From: Phialocephala subalpina
Taxonomy: Eukaryota; Ascomycota; Leotiomycetes; Helotiales; Mollisiaceae
Reading direction: 5' to 3'
Assembly: GCA_900073065.1 (NCBI GenBank)
Contig: FJOG01000008.1
Span: 1,383,353 to 1,447,352, forward strand
Length of the DNA stretch: 64,000 nt
How positions within the stretch are numbered: the stretch's first letter is position 1; every line of letters begins with the position of its first letter. Under the pieces are notes generated by a model, which saw only the letters and a program-made list of their open reading frames with translations, had not been told where the DNA came from and searched no databases. A program made the position numbers and the translations under genes. This document shows positions 30,072 through 41,381 of the stretch, one piece after another.

Positions 30072-32078
30072 TCAATTCAGCAACAAATCCCACAAACCCT
30101 CTCCCTCCACAAACCCATGATGAATAACATTCACCAACCAAAAATCCTCCCTCACTCCCTCGATCAACTTCTTACTCTCACTCCCCCTCTCATAAACCCT
30201 CCCCCACTCCTCCCAAATCCCAAACGCCTCCTCAGCCCAAGCCCTAAAACTCACTTCCTCGATAATCGTCGGCGTGATGATTTCCTTCCCCGGAAATGCG
30301 CCCCAAGTTACGGCATTCGTGCTTCCACCTTCGTCACCTCGAGTACCGACACCATTAATTGTGATCGAGTCGGAGGAGAGGTAGTCGCCTTTTGCGTTAG
30401 CTGCGTACCAGGAGACTACTTCTTTGTTTTCTAAGTTTGTGAGTCTCGCTTTTAGGGTGGTCCAGTCTTTGGATGGGAGGAAGAGTTCGACAAAGGCTTT
30501 TTGGAAGACGAAGCCGTTCTTGGGCCCCCAGCCGAAGATTGGGTCTGAGCTTCGGACGCCGTTCACTGCTGGTTGAGAGGCGACTGTCCACCATCCTTTC
30601 TTGTTAAGTTGTAGGAGTTGGGATTTGATCGTGTGTGTTTCCTCGTTCAGACCTTCTTCGCTCCAAGGAATCGCCGAGAGCGATCCTTCGATGTGCTTGA
30701 TGAACAGTTCTGTAATGTCGCCAACAGACTTGGGGAAGCCCCAAAGTTTGATGGCTTGGTTGATGCTCATGTGTAAGCTGACACCATAGCCGTCAATTTC
30801 TCCGTACGCAGGACTTCGAGCATCTCCCCATCTGCCGTTCGGGAAATCGTCCCATGTAGCTTCACGACCCAGAGCGCCTTCACCTTCTGAGATTGCTAGG
30901 GTGTTTGCCCGTGTGTTAATTGGTTCCGCTGGGACCGCGGCTTCAAGTGCTGTTGCTTCGTACTCTGGATTTGAGGTTCTAGGTCCTGTAATTATAATCC
31001 TGTTGTGTGGATCTGAGCCGATACTGCTCAGCCGGCGCGAACGGGGGTGATGCGAGCCGTTGACGCTCAAGGATTGCAGTGGCGAAGTCATGTCTAGGAT
31101 AGCAGACTCCTCGTCTTCCGATTCAGCTGGAATGAGGTTCGTTCTCTCCAGAATGAATGAGACTGCTTTTTCCAAATTCAAAGTGTAGAAATGGAATCCT
31201 CTCAGTCCTGGTGCTGGTTCTTTCTGAATATGTGTGATGATCTCGCTCACAATATCCACTCCGACCTTTTTGACCATTTCATCGTCGCCCTTCACCTCAT
31301 CTAACCTCGACATGATGTTTGGTGGTACTCTGGCATGACTCAATTTCGTCGTCCGTTTGATCATCTGGTAACTCTGAATTGGCATCATGCCAGGTATGAT
31401 CGGAATCGTCTTGAAGACCCCACTCTCGTGCTCTCGTAATTTCTTCTCAAACTTGTCGAAAGCCTCCACGTCGAAGAACAGTTGAGTCATGATAAAGTCC
31501 GCTCCCGCCTGTGTCTTCTGCACCAAATACGGTAAATCGTGCTCCAGACTCTGTCCCTCGGGATGTCCCTCGTCTGCATGCCCCTCCGGGTACGCCGCAA
31601 CCCCTATGCAGAAGTAATCCCCATATGTCTTCCTAATGTACCGCACCAAGTCGATCGCCCATTCAAATTCCTCCTCGCCGATATTATCAATCCCCTCCCC
31701 ATTTATCCTCTCCTTATACTCCTCACTCCGCGGCGGATCCCCTCTCAATGCAAGGATATTCCTCACTCCCAACGCCTTCGCATCTTGCAATGCCTTATCC
31801 ACCAACTTCTTACTCATATTCGTGCACGTCAAATGCAAACAAGTTGTCAAGCCCAATTCCCTCTGACACAGCTCCGCCAACTCCAAACTCTTATCCGCCG
31901 TACTTCCTCCCGCGCCCCAAGTAACAGTCACGAACAAAGGTCGCAGAGCTCTCGACATGCGGTCAAGTCGTGCGCGGAGGTTGGAGGAACCCATTGAGGT
32001 CTTTGGAGGGAAGAATTCGAGAGAGAAGTAGTTGGTGCCCGGGGGCAGGGCGGCGATTTTGTTTGTTATCTTCTCCAT
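30072..32078 (-). CDS. Methylenetetrahydrofolate reductase, MET12 type
   Basis: A single exon of 668 residues. It reduces 5,10-methylene-THF to 5-methyl-THF, supplying the methyl group for methionine synthesis in the cytosol. The N-terminal catalytic barrel (about residues 15-310) begins TNYFSLEFFPPKTSMG and contains LFVTVTWGAGGST, LHLTCTN, NILALRGDPP, GVAAYPEGH and ADFIMTQLFFD, all FAD- and folate-site segments. A Ser-rich linker follows. The C-terminal regulatory domain includes GREATWDDFPNGRWGDARSP, AYGEIDGYG, FGWGPKNGFVFQKAF and WLVNVIHH, the region that in eukaryotic enzymes binds S-adenosylmethionine. The VTWGAGG and ATWDDFPNGR wording resembles yeast Met12 more than Met13. An in-frame ATG at 32099 would add seven residues; MEKITNK is preferred because it sits at the usual distance from the barrel. 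Confidence 0.95.
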   Translation of the reverse strand: MEKITNKIAALPPGTNYFSLEFFPPKTSMGSSNLRARLDRMSRALRPLFVTVTWGAGGSTADKSLELAELCQRELGLTTCLHLTCTNMSKKLVDKALQDAKALGVRNILALRGDPPRSEEYKERINGEGIDNIGEEEFEWAIDLVRYIRKTYGDYFCIGVAAYPEGHADEGHPEGQSLEHDLPYLVQKTQAGADFIMTQLFFDVEAFDKFEKKLREHESGVFKTIPIIPGMMPIQSYQMIKRTTKLSHARVPPNIMSRLDEVKGDDEMVKKVGVDIVSEIITHIQKEPAPGLRGFHFYTLNLEKAVSFILERTNLIPAESEDEESAILDMTSPLQSLSVNGSHHPRSRRLSSIGSDPHNRIIITGPRTSNPEYEATALEAAVPAEPINTRANTLAISEGEGALGREATWDDFPNGRWGDARSPAYGEIDGYGVSLHMSINQAIKLWGFPKSVGDITELFIKHIEGSLSAIPWSEEGLNEETHTIKSQLLQLNKKGWWTVASQPAVNGVRSSDPIFGWGPKNGFVFQKAFVELFLPSKDWTTLKARLTNLENKEVVSWYAANAKGDYLSSDSITINGVGTRGDEGGSTNAVTWGAFPGKEIITPTIIEEVSFRAWAEEAFGIWEEWGRVYERGSESKKLIEGVREDFWLVNVIHHGFVEGEGLWDLLLN

Positions 32079-32848
32079 TGTGAAGAGAGGGTATTGCATT
32101 GATTGATGGGAAGGACGCGTTGTGAGATGTAGATGTCGTACAATGCGTGGTTAGGAGGTGTGAAGTGAAGTTTGTGTTTCGGGGGAGGACGACAGCAAGT
32201 AAGGCTGACGATGGTGGGGTTGGGAAAAACACGACCAACGCGCTTCGGATGATCTTCGGGTAATTAGAGGGTCTTCTTCACAGCTGCGCTAGCTCTGCTG
32301 GACATAAACGATTTAATGTTTGGGGCTTATATATATACTTCTCAAGTAGTGTCAGGTGCCCAGTCTCAATGTCCCAGCGGAAGAGGGAGATCATGAGCAA
32401 ATTGCCAATCACCATGTCTCGGGCGACATCTGCACGCCTCAACATCGCGAATAGGCCAGCTGATCGCACAGGCGAACCGTGTCTTTTGAGACATATTTCT
32501 TCTTCTAATAATTCAATCACTAAAGCGGGGTAGTATAATTTGCTGCGGAAGGCTCAAAAGGTAGAGTCCAACAAGAAGACCGGGTTGGCCAAGCAGCCTC
32601 TTTTCTCCATGTGCCTTGCTACTCATTTTCTACCTTTGCCTCATTATGCAATTCAACACAGGCGTATTTTGACTCAAGAGGAACTCATAAATTCCTTTGG
32701 TTTAGAGAGCAGTTCCCAGTTGTCCTGTCACGCCGCTCTACAGTAACCCTGTAAGTGATTTGGAAGAGCATGCTGCAGGTCATGCCTAGCCTAGCACAGC
32801 CACGAGCCTCACATTATTTCTCGAACCGCTTCAATCTCCAATACAACC
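32079..32848. other. Divergent promoter region, no supported gene
   Basis: It holds the upstream region of the reductase. A minus-strand frame at 32278-32520 (LLEEEICLKRHGSPVRSAG) has no ATG start and no known domain. Confidence 0.35.
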
Positions 32849-33451
32849 TTGTCCCAGCATTGCAGATTCATCTCTCAGAAACCTCGTCATATCAACAGTG
32901 AAGATACAAGAAAGCTCTTCGCCACCCCTCAAGTTTGCACATGTTCAATTCATACTAATGTATTTGGATACTCAGTCGACGACATCATTGCGGCTGGTCA
33001 TCTATGCTGGTCAGTGTGCCGGGCCTGTCGAGACGCAGCTGACAATTACAAAGATGTGGCCGCAGAGCTAGAGTATGCTGCTCGCTATGGAATTGAGGAA
33101 ATAATTGACTTAACTAGGTCGCTGCATATAAACCCCAAGAACCTAGCCGACGAAGTTGATAATCCCAAATCTCTTCTCAACCGTCGAGGCTCTGCTCTAC
33201 AAGATGAATTCAACCACATTCTGGAGAATGTCGAAACATCGTTGAAAGAACTTGAGCAGATGGTGCTCAAATATCGCAGCCTTGGAACGATGGAGAAGCG
33301 GACGTGGGATCGGTTGCGTTTTGGGCTCAACGATCTTCTCAACCTTCCCACTCGTAATATTAAGCACATTAATGAAATTCTGCGTTACTGTTCAATAGTC
33401 TGCCTGAATTCAGTCCCTGCACCATGTAATATCTTGGAATCCTTCTGCTGA
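32849..33451 (+). pseudogene. STAND/ankyrin-type N-terminal domain remnant
   Basis: The frame reads FGYSVDDIIAAGHLCWSVCR then ACRDAADNYKDVAAELEYAA, LLNRRGSALQDEFNHILENV, ELEQMVLKYRSLGTMEKRTW and DRLRFGLNDLLNL. This is the helical N-terminal domain found in many fungal NACHT and ankyrin proteins. It lacks an ATG at the domain start: GYSV follows AATGTATTTGG, where ATG is in the wrong frame. It ends at TGA 33449-33451, and no nucleotide-binding or repeat domain follows. It is most likely a leftover of an NLR-like gene. Confidence 0.6.
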
Positions 33452-33539
33452 CAAGCAGTCGAGAATTATGCCGAAAGAATTAGCAATGTTCCAGACCGAG
33501 CCGGGATATTGAGAACACAGTACTTCAAGAAAAGACAGC

Positions 33540-34786
33540 AAACTTACAAATAATATCATCAAACCTAGTATCTTTGGTATTCTCTCTAGGAATGGAAACA
33601 AGAGAAGTCAAGTCTGTGCCGGGGTAGATATCGAATTTACCGATGTCGATGTAGATGCACCCGTTTCCGCCGCCGGGGATAACAGTGAAGCATACACGTT
33701 CCGGGTTGGAAAAGGTGGCGCGGACGACGCCTGGTCCTGCGAGGGCTGGGAGGGGTACGGGATACTCTGTTATCTTGCCTGTCGAGGGGTCCAGTTTTGC
33801 CATCTGGGGTGAGGTGTTAGTATTTTTTTTTTCTGGGGGGTGAGTTGAGGAAGAGGATGGACTCCGAAGTTTTGATGTCCCAGCTTTCCCGGATTTTCTC
33901 GGTATCAACTGATTTGAGCTGATCCAGGATTCGACGGGAACAACTAAATCCAACCTAAATGAACGAAATGAAGCCATGATGAACCTTCTGACCCAACATC
34001 TCAGCAAACCACAAATTCCCTTTGAAGAAGATCATGACCAGCGGTCCAGCCAGGGGGTAGAAAAGGGGTAATTTATGAATTGATCAGTCTTGTAGTCGAA
34101 GTGTGTAATCAAATTCGCAATCGTTTGATTGAAGAACATTCCTGTACCAATGATCTCAGCGTCAGTGTTCCTATCTCAAGCACTTCGAAGAGGGAAGTAG
34201 AATGTCCCAGGAACGTCGGGATATTTAAGGCTCGCGAAACAATGGGTTGCTCCGAGAAGGTTGGCATGCCTGATGGGCCGGCTGCTAGGTCGTTGAAGCG
34301 TTGGAGATCTCCTAGGGGGTTGAATGGCTTGGTGTGAAGACGTCGATATGCCTCGTCGCTGGGTTTATCCTGATGAATTTGTTGCGGACTCCGCTGCCTG
34401 CGTAGAGCATTCCGTCTAGGCCTGGTCGGATGGCGCATGCTAGGGCTGTAAGGCCGCTGGTTTGAGCGAAGCCTGGGAGGAGGGATAAGGGGAGAGCTGG
34501 GAGGGTGTATGGGATTGGATACTCTATCTTCCAGTGTTAATTTATATTCTTAAACAAGAGCTAGATGGGGAAAGAAAGATGCCTTAGACGTTGCCTTTGT
34601 GAGGGTCTATACGAGCAATGGTGTTAGCAAGAATGTTAGAGACCCATAGAGCACCATCCGGCCCTTCAGTGCTATCGCAGGGTCCGGATAGAGGGGTAGG
34701 GAGGTTGTAGAATGTGAAGTGGGAGGGGGTGGTGCTGCGTTGACCACGGCGAGGAGGCATGTTGTTAGGAGGGTGAAAGACAGCAT
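33540..34786 (-). pseudogene. Secreted SMP-30/Vgb-like beta-propeller, frameshifted
   Basis: ATG 34786 opens a clear signal peptide (MLSFTLLTTCLLAVVNAA). At the C-run right after it the frame must change to read HFTFYNLPTPLSGPCDSTEG and GALWVSNILANTIARIDP. Later segments are YAGSGVRNKFIR, NPLGDLQRFNDLAAGPSG, FFNQTIANLITHFDYKTDQF, then a second C-run (G5 at 34053-34057 on the plus strand). There one missing base would restore PLAGPLVMIFFKGNLWFAE. The last parts are MAKLDPSTGKITEYPVPLP and CFTVIPGGGNGCIY. These are repeated propeller blades as in SMP-30/gluconolactonase or virginiamycin-lyase-like proteins. The exact 3' end after an intron near 33546 is not resolved. Two C-run frameshifts could also be assembly errors. 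Confidence 0.65.
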
Positions 34787-35600
34787 GGCTGCAGGGTTTT
34801 GATCGACAGCGCTGAAGAGTATGTGGTACGGCTAGATGGCTATATCTATATTTGAATACTTTCAGCCCGCACAGAACCATGATAATGTGACAAGACGCCT
34901 AGTGCAACATCAGATAATACCTGTTATTGACGACATTGACACCGACGCTATCGAACGACAAAGCAAAAGATCGCGATCTTCCATTATGCCAATTAAGCTT
35001 GTGTCTAGTTTGGGAGATTTTCGAAGATATTCCCAAGCTCAGCTAGGAAGATCGGTACCGTCCCGACAGCTTGTCTCGCTGGCACGGAACTACTGGGGGC
35101 CAAAATGCGGAGAGGGAAAATAGCCAAATGCGACGCAGAACGGACAATTTAAAGTCATGATGACTGGTCTGAAGACCTTCGGAACTCGATATCCGGATGA
35201 GAGGAAAGTGAGGCCGGTGAGGGACTAAGCAAGTGATGTGCGAAAGAAACTGCGAATGCCAAAGTTCCAGGAAATCGGGGACATTCATTATGGCCTCAAT
35301 TCAAGGGCATGGAAGAAGTCAAGGAGTTGCAGTGATGAGTTTGAACCACTGCGCACCAATGTTTTGCTGCTCGAAGTCCTGTTGCAGGCTTGTATTAGGT
35401 ATTGGAAGAAAGGACAACCAAGGAGCCAGGGCATATGCAACTTGCACATTGAAACAACCAGACGTCAACATCTTGAGTCGCACAACCGCACTCTCGAGCG
35501 GCCAAAGAAACCAAATGGCAATTTATTCGCGATCTATATCCATCATCAATGCATCATCATAAACGTCACAACGCCTGTATCTGCATATACGTGTCACAAC
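34787..35600. other. Intergenic region, nothing recognised
   Basis: It lies upstream of the beta-propeller pseudogene and downstream of the aminotransferase. Plus-strand frames at 35233-35687 lack starts and domains. Confidence 0.4.
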
Positions 35601-37591
35601 TTAACACCCACCCCAGCTCCCCAAATCCAACAACTCCACCCTTCTGCCTTCTACACTCTCCTCATCCTCATCTTCAATATCCTCTAACTCCTTCTTATCC
35701 TTAATCAACCAAAAGTCTCTGATCCCTGCCGTAAGCCTCTTACTACTCTTCTCAACCTCCTCTTCACTGACTGCCGCAAAACAAAGTCTAAAGTATTTCC
35801 ATCCCTCCTTCTCCCTAATCTCATCTGTAGGGCTGAACATCGCTCCCGGACTAGCTAATACCGAATACGGCTTTGTCGTAAGATAGATCCAGAGAAGAGT
35901 CGCCATCTTTGGTCCAGCGACTTGACCAAAGAGAGGATGGGATTCGAAATGCATCTGTACCCAAACGAACATTCCCGCGCGTGGCCAATCGAAAGAATAC
36001 ATCTTCGTCTTTGAGATGACTGCCCAATCGGCATCTGAAGACTTGGTAGGCGTTCCTTGCTTGACGAGGAATCGCCCTTCTTCGAGGTAGTTGCACATCC
36101 TGTTCATCCTCCTCTCATAAATTCCTCTAAGACCAGCGAGCCAGCGGACCCAGCCATCGGTCTTCCAACCTGAGAAAGCGAATTGTTCAGCTCGAGATTT
36201 CTTGCTGAATTCAGCCATGGCGGGTTGGGCTCCGATGAGTAGTTCTGAGAGCATGGATTGGACGAATCCGGATGGCTGTTGCGTGCTCGACTCTGTGATT
36301 CTGAGAATTCGTTCGATGATGGCCGGCTGGGCTGTGATCCAGCCTACACGACAGCCTGGAGCTACGGTCTTAGAGAAGGTATCGAGACGGATGACTCGGC
36401 CATCGTAGTCGACATTCAGGTAGGATGGGACGAGACTGTCAATGAAGTCATAGCCGGACTTCTTGCCGAAGGTGTGAACTGGTTGGGGAGGAGGTGGTGG
36501 TTGGTTTCGGGCCATCGCTTCGTTGCCTGCTGCTGATGGGAATTGGAGATACCAGTATGGGTCGTCTTCGATGATCAAGACATCGTACTTGCTGCAGAGA
36601 GCGTAGATATCCTTTCGTCGCGGGATGGAAAGTGTTCCACTTGTTGGATTTTGTCCGATTCTTGTCGGTCTTAGCAAAAATGTTTGCAGGATGGGAGAAG
36701 TACTCACGTCACAGTATACATCAAATGTGGTCTCTTTCCCTTCGATTCGTCCCAGTTCTCGAGAACATCCTCCAAGCCGCCTGGGCCTGTGGGAAGCATA
36801 CCCTCCAGATCAATCTTTACAGGAACAATCTGCAATCCTCGTGGCCGTGCCCCTTGGACAGCATTCATGTATGCAAATTCTTCGACCAAAATTCCAGGTC
36901 GTTCTCTAATCCAATCTCTCTCCTCACTCCAATTATTAGTGAAGCATTCCAGCGCCTTCGATAATCCATCTGTGTTGCCAACAGTGAGAATGATGTCCGC
37001 GCCGCCTTTGTATGGGATGTTGGGGTGTAGGACCTCGCGTGTGAATTGTCGGAGGTAGGAATAGAGGGGAGGATATCCTTGTGCAGTTCCGTATTGAAGA
37101 GCAGTCGTCAGATCAATCTTCTGCATCAGATCAGAGACCGCAGATGTGTGCGGGACAGTCATATGTATCGATGCAGCAACATCTCTGTTCTTGTTGAACT
37201 TCGTCTGCTCCAGCTGCGAGGCGAGGTCTTTGCTTGGATCGTTGGGCAGATTTGGAGTCGGCGTCCATCGTTCAGGTTGTGCGATTTGAGCTTCGAGCGT
37301 ATCGAATGGGAATAGAGCAGCATTTGGCAGACCTGTTTCGTTCTGTCAGCTTGATCGTGTGTTGATGTCGGTGATAATAGTGTCCCCCACTCTTGGTGGG
37401 AGTATAGAATTGTACATACCACCAGCCAGATTCCCGATGCCCGGGATCTGGAAATACTTGTAGAAACTCTTGATACTGCTCGCCTTCCTCGAGGCCGTTA
37501 CTCTCGAGAGATGATGGCTGAAATCCAAAGGTGGTTTGGGACCAGTGTCTTCCTTTGCCTCTCTAGCATTCACATATTCAAAGTCCGCCAT
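35601..37591 (-). CDS. PLP-dependent aminotransferase, aromatic/2-aminoadipate (ARO8) type
   Basis: Three exons, 37591-37420, 37332-36708 and 36660-35601, close to 618 residues. It is a fold-type I aminotransferase that moves amino groups between aromatic amino acids or 2-aminoadipate and 2-oxo acids. Seen in order: SFYKYFQIPGIGNLAGG-LPN near the start, the substrate/cofactor loop ALQYGTAQGYPPL, VGNTDGLSKALE, VEEFAYMNAVQ, MYTVTIGQNPTSGTLSIPRR, IIEDDPYWYLQF (Asp-Tyr pair binding PLP), and RLDTFSKTVAPGCRVGW, whose Lys forms the Schiff base (about residue 355). The intron between MYTVT and IGQNPTSG uses an AAG acceptor. A Glu/Asp-rich tail (KKELEDIEDEDEES) extends beyond the usual C-terminus. 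No signal peptide is seen, so it is likely cytosolic. Confidence 0.9.
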
Positions 37592-38800
37592 CTCGTCGGT
37601 CCGAGCTCTCTTATTACTTCCTTCAAAAATACACTAGGTATTATGAAATGAATACAGAGAGATGAGTAACAGTAACAGAAAATAATAGTTGAGGATAGAG
37701 AGAGAAAGAGGAATGTCAGAATATTAGACGTTACCCCGAACTCCGCATTGATGTATGTTGAGAAATCCGATAAGGAGATAGCATACCAAGCCAGGGGTGT
37801 GGGTGAGGTTACAAACCAACAGCAAATCGGGATGAAAGCCTCCTTCCTATCGCGTCATGATTAGTTGATACCTCGAAGGGCGTCAGAACCTTAGATATAA
37901 GCTTGGCCGAGCCTAGCAGAGACAATAAAGAGGAATTGAATCGGTGTGTAACTACAATTGTATACAGAATTGTATTGGGTAAAACAAGATGAGAGAAAAA
38001 GAGGAGAGAATTACGACGAAAAGACAGTGGTCATGCAGGTCTCGCGCCATCGCGAGCACGGCATTCAAGGGACAACCGAAGGCGGGGGCAGACACGTGAT
38101 ATATTACTGTATGCAAGTTGCCCGCCAATGCCTCGAGTTTGCAAAGAATCAGTTTCCTTCTATATAAGAGACTTAAATTAGAAACCTGCAAATCGAGACT
38201 CACCAACACTCCGCCCATTGTCCCGCAGATGCACTGCGACTTATACTCCGCTGTCTCCCGCCTATGGCGGAGCGGGCTGTGCCGCCAAGGCGATGGAGCG
38301 GAAGGTGAAATGATTGAAGAGGCCTAGAAACTATGAGGGTTGAAGGATTGGAGGATTGAAGGTGTTTTGGGTACAAGTGAGGAAGTGATGCTTAGAATGA
38401 AATCAAATGTTAAAAACTTGTTCTCAACATGGGAATACAAACTCGCAGCTTAGCTTGAAGCTATTCCAGCTTGTTTCAGTGCAGAAGCGTATAATTCGGA
38501 TTTTCTAGGGACGAAATGTATCATACCAGGATTCATCAAATGCGAAATTCCCAATTCTTGAGGGAACAATCTTGAACCGTACCGAGCTGCAAAAGAAGTC
38601 AAAAGGCGCCTCAATGCTTGAGGACTCCTAGCACGTGACTCATGCTAAATGCGCTAGCTTGAAGACCTTAAGCCTCAGGCTCCCACGAAAACTCGCTAAG
38701 CGGCCGCTCCACACAAGTTGAATTCTCGAAATAATTTGAACGAAGAACATCAACGCCAATCCGACAATCACTTCACGACAACGCCGTCAAATCCCTCGAG
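37592..38800. other. Divergent promoter region between aminotransferase and RPL4
   Basis: About 1.2 kb between two divergent, probably well-expressed genes. It contains purine-rich stretches near 37680-37710 and an imperfect inverted repeat around 38247-38275 (CTCCCGCCTATGGCGGAG). No gene is supported. Confidence 0.5.
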
Positions 38801-40238
38801 ATGGCTTCCCGACCTACCGTCACCATCCTGTCGGCCGATGGCTCTGCCAGCGGCGCGACTCACCCTCTGCCAAAGGTACGAATGCGTTCTTGAACCTCTC
38901 CGAAAACTTTTGTGGTTGGAAATTATGTCCGTGGGAGGTCGCTGGGTACAATTAGGGATGGAGAGGAGAGGGAAATGGACAAAGGGGATAAGGGAATTGA
39001 ATGAGAGACACAGAGCTGATTGGAATATTTACAGGTCTTCACCTCGCCCATCCGACCGGATATCGTCCAAACTGTCCACACTGGCATGGCCAAGAACAAA
39101 CGTCAACCATATGCCGTGAGCGAGAAGGCTGGTCACCAAACCTCTGCTGAGTCCTGGGGAACTGGTTCGTCCAAATTTCAATACATTACAAGAGCTGGCG
39201 CAATCTGGGCATACATATCGGAGGGGTCAATGTTGGATCGGTTTTGGGACAATGGCTGATCGAATTACCACAGGTCGTGCTGTTGCCCGTATCCCTCGTG
39301 TCTCTGGAGGAGGAACTCACCGTGCTGGTCAGGCTGCTTTCGGTAACATGTGTAGATCTGGTCGCATGTTCGCTCCTACTAAGGTCTGGAGAAAGTGGCA
39401 CCAAAAGATCAACCTCGGCCAGAAGTGAGCATATTCCATCCTCCTTCACAGTTACAATCCTAACAAACACAGGCGTTATGCTACCGTTTCTGCCTTGGCT
39501 GCTTCCTCCGTCCCAGCTCTCCTCCTCGCCCGCGGTCACCAAGTCTCCACCGTCCCCGAAGTCCCCCTCGTCATCGACTCCAAGGTCTTCGACGGAGCCG
39601 CCATCGCCAAGACATCCGCCGCTCTCGCTCTCCTAAAGTCGGTCGGAGCCTCCGCAGACGTCGACAAGGTCAAGAACAGCCGCAAGCTCCGCGCAGGAAA
39701 GGGCAAGCTCCGTGGCCGTCGCCACAAGCAACGCCGTGGACCTCTTGTTGTCTACGACCCATCTGTCGACGGTATTGAGCTCTCGCGCGCTTTCCGCAAC
39801 ATCTCCGGTGTCGAGACTTCGTCCGTTTACTCGTTGAACCTCCTCCAACTCGCTCCCGGTGGACATCTCGGCCGATTCATCATCTGGACCTCGTCTGCTT
39901 TCAAGGCTCTTGATACTATCTACGGCAGCACCACCACTCCCTCCGCTCTCAAGAAGGACTTCTTGCTCCCAAGCCAGTTCGTCGCACAAGCTGATATCGG
40001 CCGTCTGATCAACAGCTCCGAATTGCAATCCGTTATTCGTGCCGCCATCGGTCAAGCACGCACCAAGCGCTCTGGTGTCCAGAAGAAGAACCCTCTTCAC
40101 AACAAGCAGGTTCTTCTCAGACTGAACCCATACGCTGCCGGTTATAGCAAGGAGAAGTTGGGTACTAAGGGTCTCGAGCAGGGCAAGCCTGAGAGAGCTA
40201 CTGGTACTCAGTTTGCTGCTGTGATTAAGGAGGATTAG
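38801..40238 (+). CDS. 60S ribosomal protein L4 (uL4)
   Basis: Four exons, 38801-38875, 39035-39164, 39274-39424 and 39473-40238, give 373 residues, the usual eukaryotic L4 length for fungi. It is a core protein of the large subunit that lines the peptide exit tunnel. Diagnostic segments are [100 protein letters not shown] and [20 protein letters not shown]. The tunnel loop is encoded at the exon 2-3 junction. The first exon is short and its intron is 159 nt, an arrangement common in fungal ribosomal-protein genes. Codon use is biased to C-ending codons (CTC, GTC, ATC), as expected for high expression. Confidence 0.97.
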
Positions 40239-41381
40239 ATTGGTTGTCTTGTGGCTGGTGTGAGCTCTTGACTTCTGGTTGGTTCTTCGATGGCGTCTTG
40301 CTTTTATGGTTGGGGCATGTGCGTGTGGAATGAACTTATGCGTAGAAAAGCATGAGTGGCATTCTGATGGCTAGCTGGTTACATCGTAATGAAACAGTTG
40401 CCTATGACTTATAACCAATTCCCTCGTGCAATGTTGCCGTCTTCAGAGGTGACTTGGAAATTTCGCAGTGTATCTCGTCCCCGTGTCCAAAAACGAGAGT
40501 ATCCCAGAGATGAAGGGCCATTGCCAATCCGCGACCTCCAATTTCACACTTCTAAGCATCGGCAGCGATTGCTTCTTGCGGTGTGGTCGTCCTCGGCACG
40601 ATAGTCTTTCTATGCTAGTGGACTTTCGAGATATTCAAGTTTTACCACAATCCACCAGTTTGTGCTGTACACTGCCTAGATTTCTGAACGAACTTTCTTC
40701 AAATTTTTTGCATCAAAAAATTCCGTCAAAATCTTTTTTAATCACTCATGCCTATCCCTCCAGCCCCTCCAAAGCAGCTTCAATGCCCATCCATCCACGC
40801 CGGACCTTCTCTACCGTATCGCAAGACATGAACTTTTGAACCTCTTTCCCAAGTACCGGTAGGAATATTAGTAAAAGCGGCAAATCTTTCACTGTAATAA
40901 TTACTGACAAAGCTGAAGACCGTCACTTTTACCATCTAGTAACAGTCAGGTGAATGAGGGGCAACTCAAGTAGAACTTCTTACCTAACACTTAACACTCG
41001 TGCTAGGATTCTCATTTCTATAAACTCATATCATTGCAAAAACTGTAGGCTTTACACAAGCTCTATTTTACTTTCGATCTTACCAAGCAAGCATTCTCAA
41101 CATCACATCCTATCACCAAAAGCAAACAAAGCTCTCACGTCCATAATGTGCAATTCATTCTCAATTTCAATATGTACTACCCTCTGCCGTAACTCATCGA
41201 GCGACCCAAGCAAACCAAAGGCCTTAGCCAAGTTGGCAGAAAAACTCCTATAAGGGTGGTCTAAACTCCCTTCCTATGCATGCTGCCATGTTTCTCATTT
41301 CTCTCCTCTCTCTCCAACAACTCAAGATATGCTCTTTCCCATCCTTGCCCATCAAATACTGAACGATGTAAGGGTTCCTCA
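40239..41381. other. Convergent intergenic region
   Basis: 3' ends of RPL4 and of the chromodomain gene meet here. Plus-strand frames at 40389-41253 have no domain and are AT-rich. Confidence 0.45.

Noticed and set aside
39186..40100. Minus-strand frames opposite ribosomal protein L4
   Set aside because: Shadow frames caused by the C-ending codon bias of the L4 gene.
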